Below are positions 35,944 through 46,948 of a stretch of DNA of 64,000 nt, in pieces. Below the pieces are notes generated by a model. The model was given only the letters and a program-made list of their open reading frames with translations. It was not told the DNA's origin and searched no databases. Where the stretch lies: positions 7,800,408 to 7,864,407 of the forward strand of contig JASSKH010000026.1 of NCBI GenBank assembly GCA_031763025.1, in the 5' to 3' direction. Made by a program: the position numbers and the translations under genes. Each line of letters opens with the position of its first letter. Within the stretch, counting starts at the first letter, position 1. This stretch comes from Macrocystis pyrifera (taxonomy: Eukaryota; Sar; Phaeophyceae; Laminariales; Laminariaceae).

Positions 35944-38900
35944 GAATGAGAATGATAACGATGATGATAATGATGATGATGATAATGATGTTGTTCTCAC
36001 ATTTTTAATATTAATCTCGATAACTCTTTTTCTCGAAGATCACCCCGTGGTCACAAAAAAAGGCTAAACGACAACAAGTACAAGAGAGTAGGCACAAGCA
36101 GTACTGCAACTGTAGTACGCGAGGGAGCGGTACTAACGAGCCGTATCACGTGGAACCTAGCAATACCAGGAACATGTTCATGGTACTTGTGTCACGTACA
36201 CCCCAAGACCGAAAAAGAAACGAAAGAAGAAGGGCAAAAGGCAAAAAAACAGAAAGACAAGGCGAAAAGCCAGAAAGGAAATGAAGCATGGAAACAATGC
36301 AATCATGCGCTCCAGGGCGCAGGCGGAGTCCCAAGGCCGAGTCCGAAGGGACAAGGTTGCTGTTTGCTGGTATGATCAGTCCTGTGATATGTCCAGCTGA
36401 TGGACCAAGAAAGGACGACACAAAAGCAGAGACGAACAGCTATTACGGAGGACCATAGTAAATGGGACCAAATTTTGTTAGTGAATATCGGAAAATATAT
36501 AGGTTTTTGTGTGTACCGTAGGTGCTATTTACTACGGTCCTCCGTAATACTATCAAAAGTAAAATAGAATTAAAAGAGCAGCTCTATATCATGTGTCCAG
36601 CTCACGGACCAAGGGCGACGCAAAACAAAAAGCAAAAAAAAGGACAGAAACCCCGAACCCCGCTCGCGTCGACCAATATATATCGTCGCAACGATCAATC
36701 GATTCGCATTGATCTCCCTCTGAATTGTCTCTCCCCCGCCTCCCCCCCTCCCTCCCTCCCTCCCCCTCCCCGCTCTCCCTCCTTCCCTCCGTCCCTCCGT
36801 CCCTCCCTCCCTCCCGCCCGCTCTCCCTCCTTCCCTCCCTCCCCCTCCCTCCCTCCCTCCCTCCCTACCCCTCTCCCTGCCTCCGTATCGACGGTGCATT
36901 AGGCGGGCGGATATCGACGCGAGAATGGTGGTGTCCATGGCCGAGCCCGACCTGGCCTCGCACAACGCCCCTCCATCGGTGCGGCAGGTAGCGAAGGCTG
37001 CCAAGGACATGGCCATCACTCACTACGCGGCGCGTGTCTCGCGCCTCAGAAGGTGAGAAGTTGGTCTAGAGACAGGAATGTGTGTTTGTGTGGCGACGTT
37101 TTCGCGGGGAGGGGGCGGAGGGCGGGAGAGGTTGGGGGGTTAGAGGAGGCGAGAGGGGTAGGGTAAGCTCGATACCATGCATGGCCGTAGTCGTATGACC
37201 ATAGACCCTTGCATCCCTACAAGGCCGGGACGGAGGACGTCGGGTTTTCACCGACCAGGCTTGGCGAGGGTGGGGTGGATGGGAGATGGGGAGAGGAGGG
37301 GGGTGGGGGATGGTTGGAGGGGAAGGGAGGTGGATGGGGGGGGAGGAGGGCATTAGGGGCGGGGTTAGCTGCGGCGTGTCGGTGGGGTTTGGGGGGGGGT
37401 AGGGCGGGGTGGGTGCGGAGGGGGCTAAGGAGAGGGGGGGTGAAATCGTCGATGGGTTGTTTCTGCTGCCTGTGTCTCTCCTCCGGGGAGTGTTCGGTCA
37501 GCATGTAATTCGTCAACAGCGAGGTTAGGGGGAGGTATTACTCGAACCGCCCCTTTCTTGCGCGCGCAGCGGGAGGGTTGACAAAAATTATATTACGGCT
37601 GACGCCTTGTTGCCTTGCGGTGACCCCTGCCCCCCAGCCCCCCCGTGACATGATTTGATTGTCGCGACGACCCTCCTCCTGACGCCACCCTTGACTCTCT
37701 GTACCAACGCTTCTGACACAAGTCGGTTTATTTGTTGAACGTCGCCAAAATGTTGGAGCTACCCTCCCCCACCCCGCCGTGAGCTAGACATCCAGGGTAC
37801 CGTTTTTTTTTTTGTTTTTTTTTTTTTTTTTTGGCGGTCGCCCACAGCTGGTCGTGTAGTTAGATCATTTGTGCGAAGTAAAGAACCTTTACTCTGGACA
37901 AGGGAATTGATCGTATCACGTAGTGTTCAAGGTAAGGCACTCAAGAGGTAGTTACATAGTACTCCCATTTATTACTTACGTCCTGCCAGGTATCCCGTCT
38001 TTGTGTCAGGGGTAAGATAGGAACGACCTCGAGCTGACAGTTTCCGGCGTTGTTCCACCAGTTCGGTTGCTGTCTCTGGAAGTGGCTACACCGGAAATTA
38101 AACTAACTCATTGAAGCTGTCATCCATATGCAAGTCCGCCTCACAAGCGGTTCTTAGTAGGATGCAGCTCACCCTTCATGCGACTCGCCGGACACCTGAC
38201 GGCGCTTCGCGCTTGGTGCAAGCAATGTCTGCCTGGTCGGTGAAAACCCGACATGCTCCGTCCCGGCATTGTAGGGATGCGAGGGTCTATGGTCATACGA
38301 CTACGGCCATGCATGATATCGAGTACATCTCTCCTATCGAGTACACCCCCCCCACCCCGCCACCGCCCTTCCCAAGCCTAGCCCCTTTTCGCCAGGAATG
38401 TGCCGTAAACATGCTCCTGGGAGGTATGTGAAACGTCGTAAAAGTGGATTCCATTTCTACCCTCTCTTCTCTCCGCTGCCACCTCTTACACGGCAGATGG
38501 GAGAAGGTGCTGGTGCCCACGCAGCGGCTGTACCGCCCCCTCTTGACGAGGCTGTACCTCAAGCTGGGTGTGCTGCACGAGATGCAGGGCCTGATCGATA
38601 GGAGCGTGCTTTGCTACCAGGAGGGTGAAGTTAGCCCCCCTTGCCAGAGGCCTTGTAAGCAAACCAGATTAGGCCACAGGTGGAACGAGACCGAACCAAG
38701 CCAAGTCGAGCCTAGCCGGGCACTGCATCTGTAAATACAGACGGAACGAAACGAAACAAAACAAAAAAAGAGTTAAAAAAATGCCAAAAACAAGCAAAAA
38801 AGAGACAAAAAACGAAAGCAAAACCAAACCAAGATACTGTATTGTACGTACACCAAATCAATCCAAACGCAAACGCAAACCAAACCGAAAAGAACCGAAA

Positions 38901-41900
38901 CGAAGCACAATAAAACAGACGAAAGCACAGATACACACACAAAAAGCGTAGTAACGCACGCGCGAAACGTTGCACACGTCGTAAACAGATGATCGATTCT
39001 CTGCTTGGTGATCTACATGCAAAGTAGACCTTTCAGGAAAAGATAGATTCTTCATCTGTACAACTTTGGACGGAAACACAAGCACATTTTATACATTAAT
39101 ATGAACACTCAGCGGTCCTTACTTTTTACAGCCAGGGTGTGGTATGATTCTAGCTCATCTCGCCGGGTGGGAACCGTAAGGTGAGCTGCACGATCTATGG
39201 TGCGTTTTTACTGGGTCGGATCTGTTGTAGTGGTAAAAATCCTGCATAGGTATGTATATATCATAACGGCAGTTTAGGATCTGTAAATGGTTGGGATTTG
39301 TAGATGATCTGTTACGAGTGCAGCAGATACCGTAGACAGAAATACAGATCCCGCACACCATATGCACCATAACGGCCCGTTAGGATCTATCTGTAGATGG
39401 TCTCCTGCAGTAGATGGACACTGCAGATTGCGAGCCATCTGTCTGACGTGTGAAAAAAAAAAATGGTTTGTTGTCTGTCGGCATATGAACAAACTAAAAA
39501 CCACGGGGGCCGGAGGCGGGGGGGGCGGGGGGGGGGGGGGGGTGCCAGAGGAATGGATGGAGGGGGGGGAAAACGCGTTCTTCGATCTGATTATACCACA
39601 ATACAGACACACGCTATTAGTGCAAGGTAGGGGTGCGCCATTTTTTTCTCTGAGGTTCCTCGCCTGAGGAGCTCTATGCCATTGCTGAGGCGTTTTGAGA
39701 AATATGAAAGTACAGTGATTGGTGAATTATCTCGTGGCCTAGGTATACAAAAAATTGTCATATTTGGAAACAAGAATGGCAATATTCTGACGATTTTGGG
39801 TTTAAGGAACCCCGTCATCCAGAAAATAATTTCGCCAAAAAGTGCCTTATCCCGATCGTAGCACGCGTCTTCCAGTAGCACGAGGGAACGCAGTAATCAG
39901 GACTAAATATGCTTGGTAAAAAATACTGGAACATACGTGGTATAGGCTTTTGGGTACATGATGGTTCCTGATTACTATGGTCCCCCGAAAATAGAGAATA
40001 AATATCGAAAGCTCGATTATTCGATATGTCAGTCTGATACGGAAGTACAAGGCGTGCTTTTTTGCACTTTTCTGGCCATCGAAACGTACCTTATATTCTC
40101 GATCAGAACGGTATACAGCAGTAGTAGTAGTACCAGTGCTGGTTACGGGTCACCCGCGGGTTTCGGTTCAGGAGGCCTTCAACACCTTGCGGATCGGGTC
40201 GCGCCGGGGCAGGGTCGGGTCAGTTGGTTTTCGCGTCGGGTCGGGGTCGGGTGAGGTGACCCGACCCGACCCGACCCGAACCGAACCGAACCGAACCGAA
40301 CCGAACCGACCCGGCACGCGAGGCTTGACCCGACCCGACCCGGCCCGCGAGGCTTGACTCCACGGGTCAACATCCCTGGATATACCGAACAATCGATGCG
40401 ATATCTAACACATACCTGGGGTAACTACAGCAGTACGCGGAGGGTCACGAAAAGGCACGAGAAAAAAAGAGCCCACAACAGATATATAGATACAGATACA
40501 GATATAGATATAGATATAGATATAGATATAGATATAGATATAGATATAGATATAGATATAGATATAGATATAGATATAGATATAGATATAGATATATATA
40601 GATACAGATATAGATACATATATAGATACAGATACAGATACAGATACAGATACAGATACAGATACAGATACAGATAGATACAGATAGATACAGATACAGA
40701 TATAGATATAGATATAGATATAGATATAGATATAGATATAGATACAGATACAGATATAGATACAGATATAGATATAGATACAGATACAGAATACAGATAC
40801 AGATATAGATATAGATATAGATATAGATGTAGATGTAGATATAGATGTAGATGTAGATGTAGATGTAGATATAGATAGATATAGATATAGATACAGATAC
40901 AGATACAGATACAGATACAGATACAGATACAGATACAGATACAGATATAGATATAGATGTAGATGTAGATGTAGATGTAGATGTAGATGTAGATGTAGAT
41001 GTAGATATAGATACAGATATAGATATAGATAAATATAGAGATATTGACGGGAAAAAAACCACCGCCGAAAAACCAGTCGGGGTACCAACAGTAAGTAAAG
41101 TACACTTCTACAACGATTTACAGTACGTGTAGGTGTTTCCTTCTTGAGCCGGGTGAAGGGGGGATATATCCGAAGCGGGGGAGATCCGCACTCTCCGGGC
41201 CGAAAATGTCGGAAAAAAATTACCGGCGGATATACCGTATACCACTGTGGGCATAAGTATAAGGGCGGTTTACACATTAATATGAATACCAAGAGATCAT
41301 TATATTGACAAACACCCAGAGTGGTAGCGCTTGAGGTACCACACGCCCCTGCTGAGACGATTTTTCTCCAGATTCAACGAACGGGGGCGCACGGAACGAA
41401 AAATGGTGGTTGCGGCGGCTTTCGCATGATTTTCGCCGAGGCCTTTTGCATGCGTAGGAGATGCACCGTTCGGCGTTCTCGTACGTGCTCTCTCTGTTTG
41501 TTATTTACTGTAGGAGAGAAAATAAATCAGAGGGGAAGTTCGTCCGAGGGGTGTGATAGCTTATCACACGTTTGATAGGGACGTGGGTTATCTTTTCACG
41601 CGTTTGAGAGGGGGTGTGCTAGCTTATCACACATGTGATGGGGGTGTGCTAGCTTATCACACGTGTGATAGGGGGTGTGCTATCTTATCACACGTGTTGT
41701 GGGGGGGTGGGTTATGTTATCACACGTTCGAGACGGGGTGTGCTAGCTTATCACACGTGTGATAAGGGGTGTGCTACAGTAGCTCATCACACGTGTGTGC
41801 TAGCTTATCACACGTGTTGTAGGGGGGTGTGCTATCTTATCACACGTGTGATAGGGAGTGTGCTAGCTTGTCACACGTGTTATAGGGGTATGTGCTATCT

Positions 41901-44900
41901 TATCACCCGTGTGATAAGGGGTGTACTCTCTTACCACCCGTGCGATAGGAGGTGTACTAGTTTATCACACGTGTGATACTGTACTGTTGTAACCACGGTG
42001 GAGGGACATGTAACCCCCGGTTGAGATCGGTAACCAGGGTGTTTGTGATATTCCAATTCGTGTGGGTTACACAAAAATTTGGAACCAACAAACACGAGGA
42101 GCTGGTTGGCTATAAAACAGTTGCATCCGGAGGCCGCGGGCCAATCAGGAGTGACTCCGTTTTGCCAACCAACCCACACAGCTAGCCCACCCCGTAGAAT
42201 CCTTGGGTCAAAAACGTCGTTTTTGGTCACTTTTTCCCCACGGCGATCGAGGATGATCGTAATAATGTTCATGTTGCGTGGTTTGGCGATTTCCTGTTTT
42301 TTTTGTGGAAAAAACAGACTGCGAGAGACTCATTCAAATATGATCCTTTGTGAACAAGTTCTTTGCAAACACCCGTAGTGCACACCAGACGGGGATATAT
42401 ATTGCATTTCCGATCGTAAGTGACGAATACTATTACGGGGAACCATAGTAAATAGGACCTACGTTCACACAGAGACCTATATATTTCCCTATTTTTACTA
42501 ACAATATTTGGTCCTGTTTACTATGTATGGTCCCCCCGTAATAGGCATATTTCGGCATACGCCTTCTACTACCAAACATAGCGCACGCACACGGCTGACT
42601 TGACTTAACGCCATGAGGAATGCGCAAGATGGTTATACGTATATAGACTGACCGTCTTTTTAGTTAGAATCGCCCTTCCATCACCCAGGGGGGGGGGGCA
42701 CGCGAGGCCGTGTCCCTACGTGGTCACGCCCGCCCGAACTGTTCGTACCTCGGGAACAGGTGATGGATATATCCGATTTCATGATCTAGATCCTTTCTTT
42801 TGAGGCCAGAGATGTGTTCCCGATATTGTGTGAGCTGCGGCAGTAGCTCCTGTCTCCGGGTGGGACACGTACCTTTCTGCGTATGAGTTGCAGTGGCACA
42901 CGTGTCCTGGGTTACATGTGCACCGTACGGACCGATGTGTCAGTCTCAACTCATCCTCTTGTTTCTTTTCTTCGTTCGAAGAAGAAGAAGTACAGGCTTC
43001 GCTGAGTGATCTATATATGCAGCATCAGACTGCCTATAGGTGCGGCCTCCCCGTGGAGACGGGGATAGGGGATCGTTTTCAACTTTCCTCGATCTCCTTC
43101 TTCGAGGATCCGTTTGTGTGTCTTGTCGACAGCAGTTCCTAGTTTTCAGATAGTGATGGGATGATGAAAGAGTGGAAATACCTCCCGCTGTCGGTGCTAC
43201 CACTCCTCTCGTGTACATACACACTCTGTTAACGGCAGGCAAGGTAGCTATTCCGGTGGACCGTAGTAAATAGGACCTACGGTGCACACGAAAACCTATT
43301 ATATTTTACCTTTTTTTACTACCAGTATTTGGTCCTATTTACTATGGCCCCCCGTAATAAATGATCTACAGATTTAGATCATGATATATATCTGTCCTTG
43401 TGTAAAAATGATGTTTTGCCAAAAAAATGATCTCTCACAGCTATTGTAGCTACTGCTTTTTTGTTCTGGTTTTTGTTTCGTTTTTTTTGTGTTTTTCAAT
43501 TTTGATGCCCCTTTAGTATCACTGGTGCTGCTGCTCTACTGTGCTGTACTAAAATATACGTATGACTCTAACTTCCGAGAAATCTGTCCTCAAAACGGGA
43601 ATGCAGTCCTAAACAGCTTAAAACGCTCTATTACGGGGGACCATAGTAAATAGGACCAGATATTGTTAGTAAAAATAGGTAAATATATAGTTTTTTTGTG
43701 TCTACCGTACGTCCTATTAACTATGGTCACCCGTAGTGGTTAGTACCGCAGACCCGTTTGGGGGACAAACTACTTGGAATTAGAGTGGTTTGTCCCCAAA
43801 CGGGACTGCAGTGTTAAAAAGGTCAACTATGTTTCACACAAAAAACATTCCACAAGCATGATGTCCTGTGAGAGGTAAGACGTGCCCCTATAGTAGTGTC
43901 CCTATATATTGGTTGTCGCGGGGTAGTCATTGCGTTCGTTGCTGCCCATGTTTTTTCCTTGAAAGGTCTCGGCGCTGCTGAGTGATATGGTGCCAAGGGA
44001 CGGGGCGAGGTTTCCAGGAAGAGGTGATGCGGACACGGGGGGGGGATTGGGGGGCGCGGATTCCATGGATCAGGTGCGATTTTTGCGCGACTTGCCTAAA
44101 AGGGTCTGATGGTGGTGTTTTTGGGGGGTGGTGTTGGTGGTGGTGTTGGTAGTGGTGATGGCGTTAACCTTGTCAGTGGAGGTGTTTTTGTTTTGTTTTG
44201 TTTTGTTTTGTTTTGTCCTTCGGCGAATTGGTAAAAATAAAGCTTAAGCTCACCACACTTCCATGTTCCAATTTCGTGTGTGTCAATTTAGCCCATAGCT
44301 CCCGTCGTGGTTGGTGTTTGTTGGTGTTGTTAATGGTGTTGATTGACGAGGTCATTGGGGTGGCTTGTGGCTTGGGCGATGCTGGTCGGTGGCATCAATG
44401 GTCCTGGTATCGTCAGTGCTGTTGTTGTTGTTGTTGTTGTTGCTGTTGTTGTTGTTGTTGTCATTTTTTTAGTTTGGGCGGTCGTTGCGGTGGTTTGAGG
44501 TTTGGGCGGTGATTGGGGTGGCGTTGATGGTGTTGGCGGTGGTTGCTGGTGACGGTGTTGCTGGTGTTGTTGGCGTTGGTGCTGTCAATGTGGTGTCGAT
44601 GACGAGGTCAATGGGGTGGCTTGTGGTTTGGGCGGTCATGGTGGTTATTGTGGATTTGGTGGTGTTGGTGTTGGTGTTGGTGGCGGTGGCGGTCAGGGTG
44701 GTGATGGCGATCGGTGGTCAGTTGGTGGCCGTTGTGTTGTGTATTTTGTTGTTGTGTTTTGTGTCCGTGTCTGCGCTTGGACACAGAAAATACAGTTGTG
44801 TTTTCCCCTGTCGCCTCCTCGCCTTACCGCCCTCCCCGCTTGGTAAGACCAAACGTTTCATCCTCACGCCATCGAACCCCTCTAACTCCATCAATACACA

Positions 44901-44903
44901 CAT

Positions 44904-44938
<35 letters not shown>

Positions 44939-45502
44939 CATACCTCTCTGCAACCCCCCCCCCTCATACGACTACGACCATGCATGACATCGAGTACACC
45001 CCTTCCCCCCCCCCCACCCCCCACCCCCCACCCCAATCTCACCCTCCCATCTACCCCCCCCCCCCCTCCCCAACCCCTCCAATTCCCTCAATTTCCCTCC
45101 TCCCAAAACACAAACACGAACACCAATACGAAAAATGCTCGAGAGTGCAGATCCGGGGCTTGGCGGAAGTGGTGCACCTTCGCCTCGTCCGCAACCACCT
45201 CAATCGCAACATGAGCGTGGAGGGGGCTATCCGTCAGCTCAGGAGACACGTGTCGGCTTTCGGCAGGCCCCTCGCCGCCGTCGGTCGCCCAGCCCGAGGA
45301 GGGTCGGGGGTGGGGGTGGGGGGGAGGAGGAGGAGGAGGAGGAGGGGGGGGGGGGGGGGGGGGGGGGGAGGCGTTGTCCCGTACCGTCACCACGCCTGGA
45401 TGTCCCGTCAGTACTTGTCCTTCGGAGAGGTAGGTTATGGTTTTGGGTGTGTACGTGGGGCTGGGTCGTGGTTTTGGTAAGGGTCTGGGAAGGGGAGGCA
45501 GT

Positions 45503-45534
<32 letters not shown>

Positions 45535-46280
45535 GGGGCTTTGTCATCCTACCGGTACCATGCTCTGATGTCCCGGAAATATCTGTGTTTTCGGAGATAA
45601 GAGAGGTTACTGCTTTTGATATTTGTCTTCCTATTGCCCCGGAGGGCTGTGTTACGGTTTTCGATAGGAGGCGGTGGGAGTTGGGGGGACGGGGTGAGGT
45701 GGGGGGAGGGAGGGGTTGTCCCGTGCCGCCACCATGCCTCGGTTCCCGGCAGTACCTGTCCTTCGGAAAGGTAGTTTTTGTTTTTTGGTAAGAGGCAGGG
45801 AGGGGGGGGGGAGGGGGGGGGGGGTGTACTCATTCTCATGCATGGGGGGGAGGTTTTCCGTATCGTCATCTGCTTTGCTTTGCTTTCCTCTGCCTTGCTT
45901 CTTTGTTTTGTTTTGTCTTGTTCTGTTTTTTTGTTTTGTTTGTTTTTTCTTCCGTTGCTTTTATCTGCTTTGCTTCGTTGTTTAGTTTAGTTTTGTTCTG
46001 TTTTTTTTTTTTTTTTCAAACGTTGCGTCTCTCAGGGGGCTGGGCCGACCTCCCCCCTACTCTCCGCCACTCTCTCTCTCTCTACTACACCGCTGTGAGT
46101 GCAGATGCTGGGCGCGCACAACAGTCAGTTCTCTTCCCCAACCGCTCACGTGGGTGGCGCTGGAGCGCTAGGGTATACGTCGCCGGGCTACTATTATCTC
46201 GGTGCCGCTCTGCAGGCTGTCCGAAGGAGAAAGACTTCGGGGAGGAGGTTCGAGGAGGTCAGTGATGGCGACAGGACGAA

Positions 46281-46318
<38 letters not shown>

Positions 46319-46906
46319 ACTCGTGTCTTGCATGGCCGTAGTCGTATAACCATAGACCCTCGTATCCCTACGATGCCCGGACAGAGCACGTCGGGTTTTC
46401 ACCGACCAGGCAGGCATTGCTTGCATCGAACGCGAACGCCGTGATGAGGTGTTGGGCGAGTCCCGTGAAGGGTGAGCTGGAAACTACCCGTATAAACTAA
46501 AAACCGCTTGTCGGGCGGCATTTCTTGCATGTATGGACGACAGCAATCGAATTCATTGATTGTTTTATGGTGTGGGGCGAGCAGCGGTGATCACGGGGGA
46601 GGGGGGGGGGGTGCGGGTTTGTATATCCCCTTTCCCCTGCTTCCTTCACCCTCTGTTTTGGCGCTTGCGCGTGATCCCCGGCTTCACCCAGCTCGAAAGG
46701 GGCCCGTACTTTTTTTTACGGCGGCCTTATGTGTACATTAGCGTCTCGTCTTTTGTTTTTTTTCTTTCTTATTCTTGTGTTTGTCGTGGAACACAGGGCA
46801 CGCCACCTCGACAACGCCCTGCCGCGCCAAACAGAAAGGGACCACCGGTCGTACCCGCCGCGATAAAATCGCTGTCTACGGGTGCCGCCGCCGCCGCCAC
46901 CGCTGC

Positions 46907-46948
<42 letters not shown>

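Noticed and set aside
40405-41292. Long minus-strand ORFs of 205-295 codons
   Set aside because: They translate the hexamer array into Tyr/Ile or Ser/Leu repeats; no unique sequence supports them.
41545-41975. CRISPR array
   Set aside because: The units are contiguous minisatellite repeats without unique spacers, in a eukaryotic intron.
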